From Adiantum capillus-veneris (taxonomy: Eukaryota; Streptophyta; Polypodiopsida; Polypodiales; Pteridaceae): a stretch of 64,000 nucleotides of DNA. The position numbers and the translations under genes were made by a program. Location of the stretch: assembly GCA_014529385.2 (NCBI GenBank), contig CM043953.1, positions 80,289,338 to 80,353,337 of the forward strand. Reading direction: 5' to 3'. The notes beneath the pieces are model-generated. The model was not told the origin of the DNA. It made no database searches and saw nothing but the letters and a program-made list of their open reading frames with translations. Numbering within the stretch: position 1 is the stretch's first letter; every line of letters starts with the position of its first letter. This document shows positions 25,181 through 35,690 of this stretch, one piece after another.

Positions 25181-26347
25181 TTTTTTTTTTTGTGTCACAT
25201 CATAAATTTTACAAACCAACCTCAAGCTCAGGGACAAAGCCTTGAGGTGCTATAAATTACAAGTTGGATGTCTATCGCCTCTCATCGAGGCTTATCATCG
25301 TCGGCTTAACAAAGTAGGTGAACTATAGCTCTAGGCTTTACTTATCGCATGGGTAGCCCTAGACCAGTCTTGCTTGGGTCCTAGCATATAGATCACCACT
25401 CTGCTTTCTTGTATAATCTCTGAGAAGCTTGCCATGTCAAGATCTCCTTCAAACACGCGATGGTTCCTCGCTCGCCATATATGATGAAAGAAGAAGTACT
25501 TGATAGTTTGAGTGCAGATGAGCAGAGCATGGCTTCCCAACTTCTTGCCACCAAGGAACAAATCAATCTTGAAGAATCCGATCTGCCATGTCCTTTGGAC
25601 CCAGTTGCAGATTCTCCCTGCCAGGCGTCTGATTACCTAACATTCCATGAATAGGTGGGAGAGATCCTCACTAGCTATCTTGCACCCCAAGCATGAACTC
25701 AACCCAATGCCTTTCTTTTGGATCTTTACACCCGTTGGTAGGGCACCCTACATAACCTTCCTTCAAAAAATCTTCATAAACTGCGGCCACTTTGGTTTCC
25801 AAATGTTCTCCATGAATTTCTTCCACCGTTCTTTTGGCCATTGTCTCTTCCATATTATGTTGCGGGGGCTAGACCAATTATTCTTGTGTATGATTGCATG
25901 ATATATGCCTTTAGATTGGGGTTTCCATAAAAGACTATGTCCGGTCCATCTCCATGCATTCCACTCAAACTCGGATTCACAAATTGGCATTACAACATTG
26001 TCAAGCTCTTTTATCACTCTATTGACTAATAATATCTCATAGCCATTTAGTTGATACTGGGTTGCCATAAGGTCAATGGTTTTCCATCTCTTACTGTTAC
26101 TATTCCAAACGTGAGCTAGCCAATTCAGGCCCTTATTATTCACTTTCCTGGCCGTTTCTATCCAATAGGGGCTTTGAGATGGTCCTACAACATTAGAGAG
26201 CCAGGGGGACCATTGCAAGATGGAATTCTTGAAGCACTTGGTTTCTTTCCCCCACTCCAAAACCCTAGCTTCTCTTTTGCACTTCCTTACCAGTTCCCCT
26301 GAGATGCCCCTAGGACTTAGATTAGACCGCATAGGGGAAATTCTCAT
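25181..26347 (-). mobile_element. LINE F: 5'-truncated L1 tail
   Basis: The minus-strand frame 25763-26347 is Trp-rich (RWKTIDLMATQYQ, RKVNNKGLNWLAHVW), like the post-RT part of plant L1 ORF2. After a frameshift it runs into GALPTGVKIQKKGIG and CLGC...EDLSHLFMEC, the C-terminal zinc finger, and then HHIWRARNHRVFEG (25331-25561). The 3' end is marked by a poly(T) at 25181-25191 (the A tail). RT and endonuclease are absent, consistent with truncated target-primed insertion. Confidence 0.65.
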
Positions 26348-26399
26348 ATTGAAACTTCACATGAGTCACCATTCAGCAAGTAAAACTATGAAATAACCA

Positions 26400-26543
26400 C
26401 AAACTAAGAGTAGATCCACACAAATTTGGATTTAGGCATTTGCACTCAAATGACTTATTGCTTAAGGTAGACAAACTAAGAGTAGATCCACACAAATTTG
26501 GATTTAGGCATTTGCACTCAAATGACTTATTGCTTAAGGTAGA
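26400..26543. repeat. perfect 72-bp tandem duplication
   Basis: The unit starting caaactaagagtagatcc occurs at 26400 and identically at 26472. Identity suggests a recent event. A second small tandem, cactattttaagctaa twice, follows at about 26604-26636. Confidence 0.95.
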
Positions 26544-27793
26544 CAAACCAGAGTCTCTATGGTTAACATGTCAAATCATAATTTTACATAATATCATAAA
26601 ATGACACTATTTTAAGCTAACACTATTTTAAGCTAACACATTTATGAAGGAGAGAGAAATTCGAGAGGGCTCAATTGCCACTTGTGTCTGGTTGGAGCCC
26701 TATGGTAGCTTCTCAGAGGAGATGCGTCTCGTTGAAGACCTGCAGTGCATAGAGTGCGAAGTCCTACGTGCTGCATGCACTACAAAAAATGACACAAAGC
26801 AAAGTTTGTAGATCATACAATGGGATGAAGCCTCATTTAATGCAGACCTTTGTGCTATATGCCCGCTGTATGCCCCACATCCAGCGGGACACATCTCTCA
26901 TATTCACAAAGAAAAGAACTTACTAGTGACCCAATGTCATAGCCAAACACATTAATTAATCTAAAAAAGGGCCCATGTATAGCATGACATGAAATTGATA
27001 TTGGTTACCAATATCCTTTCAACCATCCAAAATAATAGTGCAACTATAAGTAGCCCACAACTTGCTATGCCCACCAAATTTATCTTACCATCTACACTTG
27101 GCAAGTAAGTCTAATGGTAAGATAAACCCCCTTCTTCAAGCTTGAAACCCGCACATCATGTAATTTAGTCAAGCATGCTTGTGGCCACTTCTTTAAAGTA
27201 GTTGCTCTTTGTCGCTCTTCCAAAGGTTGGCTAGCTCAATTATGATCCATAATGCTATCACAAAGTGTATTAGCATTTGCCTCAAGTGGCCCTTGATCAT
27301 CATCTTATCAAGCCAGCCTCAGCTTCTAGCGTCTATCCGAGTCTTATGATCAAACGATGGAGCTCCTTTGGCAGCCCCTGTTCAAGGAGTTATTGCACCA
27401 ATAACATTAGGGGATGGTTGCAATGCTCAAAACATTTGTAGGCCATAATGATTTGCTATAGATAGGTTTGTTCTTTCTTCATCAACAATAACTTGAAGTT
27501 TCTAAGTATCAACATGTGTTTGAAGGTGGCCCATGATGCTAAGAAACCTTTGACCATCTCCACCATGAGCCAACCTTAAGTCATGTGTAAGAGCAATGCA
27601 TGCATCTTTGCCTAGAATTCTAGTAAACATGTAATGATTTCTGATTCATGTCACACATCCAGGCAACATCATTTTGCAGTACTTAGAAGCCACTTGTCTA
27701 GAACATGTTTTATAATACCTCTCTATGAAAATTATGCTCTCCCAACAATTGAATTGGCTCATTGCCGTTGTTTACCATTTGAAATCAGAGATT

Positions 27794-27798
<5 letters not shown>
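26544..27798. other. no gene recognised
   Basis: AT-rich sequence. At 27100-27150 there is a weak tRNA-like pair: an A-box-like agtctaatggtaag and a B-box-like gcttgaaaccc about 28 bases apart. A perfect 10-base inverted repeat (tatcttacca at 27081, tggtaagata at 27115) overlaps it. This could be a worn SINE head. Confidence 0.35.

Positions 27799-27860
<62 letters not shown>
27799..27860. repeat. (GA)n microsatellite at the LINE D 3' end
   Basis: 62 nt. On the LINE strand it is a (CT/TC)n tract after the 3' untranslated region, where a tail would be expected. Confidence 0.9.
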
Positions 27861-27865
<5 letters not shown>

Positions 27866-28030
27866 AAACTTCTATAAAAGGCCGAAGTTGGACTATGAGA
27901 CAAATCAAAGTACATGAGGTGAGTGTCCTCCGTGTATCCATAAAGGATAAAAGGTACAAAAGTAAAAGTGACTATGCTATATGATGACTGGGGAGGAAAG
28001 TGATACAAGGGTGGAGATGGAGCTCCAAAA

Positions 28031-29479
28031 CTAGGGGAAAGATGTAATCCTATATGGTGGGGTAAAATGTACAATCATAAGATGAAATGCTATCCTATCT
28101 CTAGCTCCATCGAGTACCATAATCTGGGTGTAGTACAGGATGCATGGGTGGGTAGGGTGTGAGCAGTCCTTGTAAGATGGCTGTTGGATCTGCAAAATCC
28201 TAGAGGCATCTCTCCTCCATAGGTCTATAGTAGTGCTCTTGGATCTCCTAGATCTCACTCTGGTGTAGGCAGGGTGCCCTGTGTCCATGGGTACGTGGGC
28301 GTCTGCGAGCTCGGACCTCCTTAGCCTGCTATAGAGTCACTCTTCTCTGGATGGTCGAAGGTGGTGGAGCTGCTATGGTTCTATGAAAAAAGTCTGTGAG
28401 CCGTGTCTGGTGCTCATCTCTCCCAGCTGATGCTACCTGGAGGAGAGATTCCCGATGCTGTTGTATCTCGAGAAGAAAGCGGCCAAACTGTCCCTGGTCT
28501 CTGGACTAAAAAATTTGATGTAGAGTGGGCTGATCTGCAAACAAGGTTGGGTATCTGCCTTTGATCTCCTCATGTGCTCTACATATGCAAACATAGTGCT
28601 CCTCGCTCTCAATCTCTACTATGCAAAGTCTGCATACCCTCTCTGCTCTGGGACATGTGTAGCTTGCCCTATCTCAATCTCTAACTAGTGTGAAGACACT
28701 CGGAGCTGTCCAATGGCGACTCATGCTCTATGTGGCATGTAGATATCCATGTATCTCGGTCTTTGGATGAACCCATATGCTAGGATAGTCAGGAAGTGAT
28801 CTCTGTAGTACTGCCTCTTTGTGGGGAGAGGCTCTCTGGGTGTGATCCATGTCTCCCTAATGTAGAGCTGCCAGAGGTCCTATCTGAGAACACGATTCCT
28901 CTCAGTGTGTGAGAGGCGTATATGAGGAGAGTCAGAATCATACTGAAAAGGAGGCAGGTGTGTGATATCCAAACCATGGGATGTAGACCACTCTGTGACC
29001 TGTGAGTACCACGCTCTCATGTCATCCTTCTGATGCAGTTGTATTGACGCCTCAAAAGCTCTACGGGTGAGTCTGTCTGGTGAGATCTCTCGCATGCGCT
29101 GAATGAAACAGATCGTCTGAAAAAGGGCCTCTACTAGCATTGGTGGTGTGGCTAGCTTTGCTCTGATGATGTCATGTGGTACTAAGGGGTTGCTATGGAG
29201 CAAACGAGAGATAATAATGATATGTGGATGCTCTATCTGTGTCCATAGAGGTGATGAGAGTCCTGGTGCCCATACTGTCGTGGCATACATCATGGCAGGT
29301 GAGACTAGAGTGTCAAAGAGCCACCCTTGGTGTGGGGATCTGGGAAGTGGGCTTGATGGCATCTTCACTCTAGGGTGGCCAGCACTGCATATCCCCATGT
29401 AATCCGGTCTCGGCCTACCTGAGCCATGGAAAATCTTCCAGTGGTGCCAGTAAAGGTCACCCCCATATGAGTCAACCAC
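28031..29479 (-). pseudogene. LINE D ORF2 C-terminal region
   Basis: The frame 28880-29479 continues from the RT through KMPSSPLPRSPHQGWLFD and an Arg/Trp-rich stretch. Beyond a stop the coding trace passes ETWITPREPLP and a CRLC...ESEEHYVCIC motif at about 28560-28640, a Cys-Cys-His-Cys zinc-binding end. A last trace (28031-28288) is basic (RVRSRRSKSTT). Multiple frameshifts and stops are present. Layout and position match the C-terminal nucleic-acid-binding part of LINE ORF2. Confidence 0.6.
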
Positions 29480-29866
29480 CTCGACTTGTCTGCCTGCTGT
29501 GTTGCTGTAAGTACTGCTCTACTACGAATTGTCCTAGAGGTATGGAAGATCATGACCTTGGTCTTGCCAAGGTTCACTGTGAGCCCTCTGTGTGTGCAAA
29601 AATCATCTAAGGATCGTAGGTGGCTTTGTAATCCCTCTCGTGTCTCAGAAACAAGGATGATATCATCAACATAGAGCATAATGTGGAGTGGTATACCTGC
29701 CAACAATTCTGAGCCCGCGCCGCCTGCTTGTAGGATGTAATCTGAAATCTCATCGATGTAGAGACCAAATAGAGTCAGGGAGAGAGGGCATTCTTGATTC
29801 ACACCAATGGTGCTAGCAATGGGATCCAATAGTCCACCAGGGCATCGCACTCTACCTGTGACCTAT
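29365..29866 (-). pseudogene. LINE D reverse transcriptase, palm/thumb half
   Basis: The 161-codon frame shows STIGVNQECPLSLTLFGLY (motif B region), HIMLYVDDIILVS (motif C, YVDD with both Asp) and LTVNLGKTKVMIF (motif D/E). The combination of STIGV-Q, CPLS-TLFGLYIDE and LGKTKVMIF is characteristic of one plant LINE lineage. Motif A of the same enzyme lies at 49318-49824. Confidence 0.85.
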
Positions 29867-29868
29867 GC

Positions 29869-30364
29869 TGGAATTGGAGCTGATCTCTTTAGATAGCTGA
29901 TTCCAGTGTTAGAATTTACAACTACTGGAAGTTGTCACTTCAGTCAGTGAAATTGGAATGGAATATGGAAGCTGAACTGGAATTAGTTAACTGAACTGAA
30001 ATACTCTACTAGGACTAGAAACAGAGTGAATGACTGGAAGTGTTTTAGGTTCAGATTCAGAGTTTATGAAGAACAAGTACAAGGTATAATAGACTGAAGC
30101 CCAATTGACTATTGTAGTAATGATTACAGAGTTGAATTACAAGCGAAGAGATTGTAACTCAAGGACAGCTTCAGAGACTAAAACCAAGAGACTAGGAGTA
30201 AGAAGTCAAAAATACAAGCAGCCCAAAGTACAATCAGCCCAATTACAATGTAATGGGTCCTATTTATAGCCTCTTGAGGTTACTGTGGTAACCGCCGTGG
30301 TAATTACTGACTGATTCACTGTTCAGCTTCCAGGAGCCTGTTGAGATTGTCTTCGCCGTCTACA
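29869..30364 (-). mobile_element. element C 3' LTR
   Basis: 496 bp, read on the minus strand from TGTAGACGGCG to AATTCCA. Matches 48782-49289 throughout; shared strings include gattccagtgttagaattta, caattgactac/ttgtagtaatg and cctatttata. A TATAAATA box lies at 30261-30268. Confidence 0.9.
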
Positions 30365-30381
30365 TCCTTCCCTCCTTTCTT
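30365..30381 (-). promoter_or_regulatory. element C polypurine tract
   Basis: On the minus strand AAGAAAGGAGGGAAGGA stands directly before the TG of the 3' LTR. It is the plus-strand primer of reverse transcription. Confidence 0.8.
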
Positions 30382-30404
30382 GAATTTTGGTAAGACTCCA
30401 AAAT

Positions 30405-30926
30405 TTACCGTCTAATTCTTCTGAGGTGTTGAGGAACCTCTTTGCCTGCTTGCTGGGTTGGTTGATGTTCCTCATGAGTTGGCCTATGTTCCTCATGATA
30501 GTACTCTTTTGAAGTTGCTAAATCTCCTGGTATTGCTAACTTTATACCGTACTTCATGCTCGTTGAGTGCTTGACACCCTTATAATTGTAATTCCAAGGG
30601 TGTCCAGCCAAAGAAATTCCAGCACCTTACTGGGAAAATCCACCGTCTTATTCTGAAATTAGATATAAAAATCCACCGTCTGATTTGAGAACGGCTGAAA
30701 AAATCCACCATCAGATTCTGAGATGGAACTACCCAATATCCTTCCACTAAATCCGCTTCCTCTTGCCCTTTGGTCGTGTTGGTGTTTCAGAAGTCCCAAT
30801 GCTAGCATTGTCCTTCTAGATAAGTCTGTAAATTGCCTCTTGCTCAAGCTGATCCCGCATTTCTGTGGTCATTTCCACTTCATAAGGCGTGAGAGGATGA
30901 TAGGTTTTGATGTCGAGATCATAGAG
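30405..30926 (-). pseudogene. element C additional ORF, C-terminal end
   Basis: This is the continuation of the ORF at 39762-42219 on the other side of element B. Setting aside B and one copy of TAGAG, the codons on the two sides are in the same frame. It runs to a TAG at 30816-30818 and, if read past it, ends in a very basic PKGKRKR stretch near 30765. Further traces (30405-30611) are polar and His/Glu-rich ([16 protein letters not shown]). It is the C-terminus of a protein of unknown function encoded after integrase. Confidence 0.5.
30922..30926. repeat. target-site duplication TAGAG, left of element B
   Basis: Identical to 39757-39761, which flanks the other end of element B. Confidence 0.85.
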
Positions 30927-31500
30927 TGTGCGCGTATGTCGCACGTGTCAATGCAAGGAACTTGCCGATACACTGTGTGCGAGCCACAAATGGCTCCAAG
31001 CACACAACAAGCCTAAACTAGTAAGCTCAAAGATGGCATTGGTGTGTCACTCATCGCTCTACGCTTCCTGTCGTGGAGGATTCCTCGTCGCGAAGAAGAG
31101 GGAGACACTGCTATCCCGCGCTCAACCGCCTCGCTGCTGTCGTGCCGCCGTAATGCTTGATCGCACACTCTCTCTCTCTCTCTCATGCATACACACAAAC
31201 ACAAGGAGATGAAGAAGAAGAAGATGGAGATGGAGCAAGAGCACTCTTCAATTGCACAAATGAGAGAATGAGTGAATTTTAGGTTTAGTTGACTTTTATA
31301 TGAGCTCGCTCCATTCACACTTGGGTGCCCATGCTTAACCAACTAATCCCTTTAATGTTCCAGTTAGAGTGCACCTCTCATCGGCGATCACTCTTACCCT
31401 TTTCCTATTGGACCGACAAGCCCGGTACCTGACTCTACCAAGTAAATAATACAACGTCCGTCGTAGGTGATAGGGTGTCCGTGAGCCGTGAGGGTTAACA
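30927..31500 (-). mobile_element. element B 3' LTR
   Basis: 574 bp, minus strand TGTTAACCCTCA...GCGCACA. It contains TATAAAA at 31294-31300 and a short CT tract. It matches 39188-39756. Confidence 0.95.
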
Positions 31501-31502
31501 TG

Positions 31503-31513
31503 CCCCCCTTCCT
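31503..31513 (-). promoter_or_regulatory. element B polypurine tract
   Basis: Reads AGGAAGGGGGG on the minus strand, two bases before the LTR; identical to that of element A. Confidence 0.8.
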
Positions 31514-33149
31514 GATGTAGATTCCATCCTCGGAAGCTATTGAGTTGAAGCTCATTCGTTGAGGTGGAAGAGCATTTGAGATGAATGTCCTTAGCCTTCT
31601 TTAGTCACTGCAAAATGAAACAACATTGGCACATTAATTGCATTCTCATATACAATTAAAAAGCATATGCAGTCTTAGGCAGACAAATTGATTGGTAGCA
31701 TAATTCTAAACCATTTGTCAGCAATAAACATTAAATTGCAATATAATCAAACGCATAAACAGCTGTAAAGGTAAAAAATTAAGCAAGTCTGGGGTCGCTA
31801 CTTTAACGGTCGAAAGGCACTGAAGATCAACTATTAATACCATGGGTAAGCTTCTCAATTTTCTCTGGTCAATGAAGTTGTTTAATCGCAAGAGCCAAGT
31901 ATTTCATGTTCGAGGCCTGACTAGAGGCTATACGTAGAAGACCTTGTAGTTAAGCTACGATAAAAGGAATTTCTCATGAAATCATTGCCTGACTGATTAC
32001 TTTTTCTTTGACCCCCCAAAGTCTTCACAGTGATTCAATTTTGATGTGTGTGCTTATTTTGTATGCCTTGGGTTTTTTGCTTTTCAAGGAAAAGCGCCCA
32101 CATTGGGAACCTCTAGGGCTCTAGTACCATAGGCGATACATGTGAGTGAAGTACCAAATCAAGGTGAGATTTCTCTTCCAGCTTAAGATTTTACATTATG
32201 GCACTTTGATTTTTTGTTTGTTCGTTTTCAGCATTTGAATTTTGTAACTTTGGGGGGTCATATAACATTGTTACCCTCCCCAGGCTCATCACACTAGTAA
32301 ACTCCCTTTATAATACTTAAGCTAAAGGTCAATAGGGACTAAGCCCACTAGAAAGCCCTAGTAGACTTCACACAGTGCTGCCTAAATCGGATTAAGAACC
32401 TAAGTAACCATAGATTATTAGGAAGGCATTCCCCATGGTATTAAGAGAAAATCTCCAACACCTAGCTTGGTCAAACTAGCTTAGTTAGACTACTTGATTT
32501 TTAAACCTAGACAAGTGCTTATGACAAAAAAAATGCATTGAATTTAATGTTTGATACTAAGCAAACACGTTGAATATTATGCTACCAATCACAATTAAAC
32601 CAGAAAAACATGGATGAAAAAAGATAAGCGGCAATGTTAATGGACAAGAAACACCTGTTCGTGTTGATGGTCGCTCTTGATTTGAAGTGTGAGGGTCGAG
32701 ATAAATATTCCATGAAGTTCCATATCCTAACAACAGCAACACGTTCCTGTACACACTAGGAAACACAAAGAATACCTCTAGGAGGCACATCAGTGGGAAA
32801 AAGAAACTTTGCTAATCACTCAACTCTAAAACAAAAACACTCCTATCCTACTAATCTTACCTACCCTCCATCACTCGCGTGATGAGGATCAAAGGTGTTT
32901 GATGACATAGGTTTCTGTTTCAGTGTACCGGATGTGAATGTGTAGGTTTGGGTCAATGTTTTGACTTTTATTGTGCATACTTGTTTGTTGGTAATTGCTC
33001 TTGCTCTTTATTATTTTTGTTTTTTGTGAGTATAAGGCTTTATATATACATTCCCTAAGATTGGGAGATTGAGAGGTCAAGGAGGAAGGTTGAGAGGAGA
33101 GTAAGTGAATGATGACTGTTAGCAAATACTCCCCCCTTCCTTGGGTAGA
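31514..33149 (-). other. element B 3' non-coding region
   Basis: About 1.6 kb without a supported ORF. From the LTR side to about 32860 it tracks element A 13820-15095 closely. Where A carries the small ORF 13310-13735, B has only about 70 unrelated bases. The last part (33000-33149) again matches A and contains a tatatataaagcc-like TATA string. Confidence 0.6.
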
Positions 33150-33758
33150 TCATACCTTTTGAAATGATGTCGTCACCCTTTGAAACCGGTTGTTCCAAGT
33201 TGTTATAGGTGAAGGATTTAACCAATAGTTTTCGACCACCCTATGCGTTTCATCTAGTTGCAAGGGTGGTAAGGTACTCTCCCATGATTTTATTTTCAAC
33301 ATTGTTATAGGTGGTGAACTTACAACGGGAGGTGAAAACTCTTTCTTGCTTGTATGGATATGTACAATGGTAGGTGGAGGTTGTGTTGAAGCTTTTACCT
33401 CTATGGATGTATTACATGAGGAGCTAGAAGCTTCATGGGACTCCCCCCTTCCTGAGCTAGGTGGAACAAATTGTTCTTTCTTCGGTACCCAAACTAGCTC
33501 TGGAGCGGGTGTGTAGCATTTTGTGATTTTTTTCTTTCCGCGATCGTCAATTTGTTTTGAAGCTACAGGATTGGGCGAACATGGGTCAGCTGACAGGTAA
33601 GAACACAATCTACGTTTTGGCACCCAGATTTGATCATTTCCTTGATAGTAGCCTTGGGCTTCCAATAGTCGTTTAGGAATCCACCGCCACGTTTCCTTAC
33701 ATTTTTTAGAGCAAGTGGTACGTTTCTTACAAGGCTTTTGTTTTTTAGCATCAGCCAT
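33150..33758 (-). CDS. element B: conserved 3' domain ORF
   Basis: The longest uninterrupted version of this family's C-terminal domain, 202 codons from MADAKKQKPCKKRT to a stop at 33150. It is basic at the N-terminus. The middle has repeated aromatic-Pro-Lys motifs (WRWIPKR, QIWVPKR, LVWVPKK) and PPTIVHIHTSKKE; the end is SWESTLPPLQLDETHR and a Thr/Phe-rich tail. The same blocks lie in element A at 12343-13017. There is no match to a domain I know. It could be a nucleic-acid-binding or chromatin-tethering tail of pol. It is open here but belongs to a decayed polyprotein, so it is expressed only if its own start is used. Confidence 0.45.
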   Translation of the reverse strand: MADAKKQKPCKKRTTCSKKCKETWRWIPKRLLEAQGYYQGNDQIWVPKRRLCSYLSADPCSPNPVASKQIDDRGKKKITKCYTPAPELVWVPKKEQFVPPSSGRGESHEASSSSCNTSIEVKASTQPPPTIVHIHTSKKEFSPPVVSSPPITMLKIKSWESTLPPLQLDETHRVVENYWLNPSPITTWNNRFQRVTTSFQKV

Positions 33759-33763
33759 GGTCG

Positions 33764-34081
33764 CTAAAGAAGATTTAGGGACCCACTTGTATGTTTCTTC
33801 GTTATATTAGGATGAGTCTTGTCAGAAGCTATATGCATTGCTTGTAGCATATTTAAGGGTACGTGCATTTCATCCCCCTCAGGTGTTACCCAGGTCGTCC
33901 CCCTGTTTCCCCAAGCGTCTATGGTTGCTGCTAGGTGAACCCAATCCACATTGTCCGACTCAGTCATCCCATGTAGTACGTCCATATAAGGAGAATCTTC
34001 CCCAACATCAGTGTCCAATTTACACGTGTAACAATACTGCAATGGAACCGAGTGTAACTGTGGTGTCAGATCTATGATCAA
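33764..34081 (-). pseudogene. element B: post-protease segment and deletion junction
   Basis: The frame carries AWGNRGTTWVTPEGDEM and QAMHIAS, matching element A 7830-7935. Immediately after AMHIAS it switches to sequence equivalent to A 12348 (cccatcctaatataac). The junction, at about 33820, marks loss of the whole RT-RNase H-integrase-second protease block. A flanking agctt string occurs at both corresponding places in A, a possible microhomology. Confidence 0.65.
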
Positions 34082-34657
34082 TTATAAATTTGTTTCCTAG
34101 GGGATGTGCTCGACCAGTCACAAGATCCACTTGAATGACAGAATCTTGGAACTGCAAGTAGACATGGTTTTTAGACCAGTCATGTACCATTTTTGCTTCC
34201 CTCATGAAAGGACGTCCTAAGATCATCTCCGATGCCATAGTGTGTTTGGAGAAATCCATAACAATAAAGGTAATCCTTATTTTATGTCCAAAGACCTTGA
34301 TCTTGAGATCCTTATTTTATGTCCAAAGACCTTGATCTTGAGATCTTATAGCATCCCAATAGGTTTAACAATAGACCTATTGGCCATCTTCACTACTATG
34401 GTTGTGGTCGTAAGGTGAGGTCTTCCCATAGTTTCCCATCAATTTTTAGTCACAATGCTAACCCTAGCGCCACCATCAAGGATTCCCTTCACAACAGTTA
34501 ATCCCTTAGTAGTGATTGGTATGGTCGCAATGGATTCATCACCCTCAAAGTATTGTCTCAACTTATTAACAGATATTTCTATAACAAGGTTCTCATCTAG
34601 TTTGGATTGTGGATCTAGGTGTTCCTCCTCTATTGGCATCTCCCCCGCTCCATCCAT
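34020..34657 (-). pseudogene. element B: retroviral-type aspartic protease
   Basis: The frame 34439-34657 ends with VVKGILDGGARVSIVT, the active-site loop with D-G-G-A in place of D-S-G-A. After a lesion, 34020-34259 shows SEMILGRPFMREAKM, the second hallmark (ILGRPF). The two halves are put out of frame by a 35-bp tandem duplication at 34273-34342 and by stops near 34445. The enzyme would cleave the Gag-Pol precursor in particles. Confidence 0.75.
34273..34342. repeat. 35-bp tandem duplication in the protease
   Basis: atccttattttatgtccaaa starts at 34273 and again at 34308. Since 35 is not a multiple of three, it shifts the protease frame. Confidence 0.95.
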
Positions 34658-34671
34658 CTGTGAAAATTGTG

Positions 34672-35013
34672 TTAGCCCAACCTTAGTTGTCCATTGAGGA
34701 AGGCTCGAAGAGCTGAGACTAGCTCAGGCTCTTTATATAGTTTGGAAATGATGGTGGTTCTAACTTTTGAAGATATGAATTCCATCAATTTGGCAATGTT
34801 TGACGGCACCTTTTGGACTTCAGTCCCTTGATGTGGAGAAGATGGGATCTCCATTTCTTCGATAGGATCAGGTAGTCCTTCTGTAAACATTCTTTCCATC
34901 AAGAAGTGAGTACGTCCACTTTCCCATGACTTTAAGTCACTTTCTTCTTGGATGACACTACGTATGGCCAAGGGTCTATGGACTTGGTGAGGTTGTTGTT
35001 GCGTAGGGAACAA
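34672..35013 (-). pseudogene. element B: gag-pol linker
   Basis: A 113-codon polar frame between the knuckle region and the protease, acidic in the middle (EEMEIPSSPHQGTE) and helical towards its end (NIAKLMEFISSKVRTT). No motif recognised. Position suggests the spacer that precedes protease. Confidence 0.4.
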
Positions 35014-35106
35014 GGTGCCTGTAATCTAGATCTACCTAGGTGCTGGTTCTAGATCCCTTTGGGTATCTTCTACCAAACTCCTTAATTGCTTGACTTGCTC
35101 AATGTC

Positions 35107-35690
35107 CTATGTAGGGTGTGAATAAGTTCCTATCTTCTTCTTGGATGCTGGCCATTGTGGCTCATGAAGGTCTTCCTTGTTGGTTTCTATCTTAGTGGAC
35201 ATTTTGGTCTTCATGGTTTCACCCGGATCAGAATCCTCTTCAACGTCCTTTATATATACGTGGTCGTCACCAGTCCCTATGTTGGTCTTTGAACTGGGGT
35301 CTGACTTTGCTTCTTTTTGCGATCTCTTACTTTGTGTTTCCTTCTTTTTCTGAGATTGGGCAATTGATGCAATGTCTCTTTTGTCAAGAATATAATTTTG
35401 TTTTTGGAGCATCGATCGTGTGAGTACGTTTATTGGTACCACAGGTGCACTTTGTGATGGCTCCTCAGTAACTTCAATCAAGTTTAATGGCGTGATCTTC
35501 GGTGCATTTGGATTATTTGGAAATTGGGCAATCAAATGATCTATGCCACATCGATTACACATGAGTATCGGCATTGTTGACGTGCTCGCTTGATTGGTTT
35601 GCATTAGTGTGGCATTCTTTTGTAGCCTAATAGGACACTCGGCTACACAATGTGGATCTCCACACTCATAGCATTAAAGAGGTGGCCTCT
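35107..35690 (-). pseudogene. element B: gag C-terminal knuckles and acidic tail
   Basis: Just after the TAA at about 35672 the same frame reads CYECGDPHCVAECP, a CCHC-like knuckle. Then 35107-35604 shows CNRCGIDHLIAQFP, a further knuckle whose last Cys is Phe. A long Lys/Ser/Glu-rich tail follows. Nucleocapsid knuckles bind element RNA for packaging. Confidence 0.6.

Larger units (their letters stand above)
27798..29868 (-). mobile_element. LINE D, 3' half (interrupted by element C)
   Basis: This holds the RT C-terminal palm (29365-29850), the post-RT region (28880-29479), a decayed C-terminal zinc-binding end and a tail of GA repeats. The 5' half resumes at 49290 on the same strand, beyond the 19.4-kb insertion of element C. 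The break falls inside the RT, between the SRDRLF segment and the GRVRCPGGL segment. TATGC at 29864-29868 and TGTGC at 49290-49294 are the nearly matching target duplication of element C. Confidence 0.8.

Noticed and set aside
26400-26640. CRISPR-like or satellite array
   Set aside because: Only two tandem units without spacers; a simple duplication in a eukaryotic genome.
33150-33758. Chromodomain at the pol C-terminus of the A/B family
   Set aside because: The aromatic-Pro-Lys repeats do not follow the chromodomain pattern of spaced aromatic residues.
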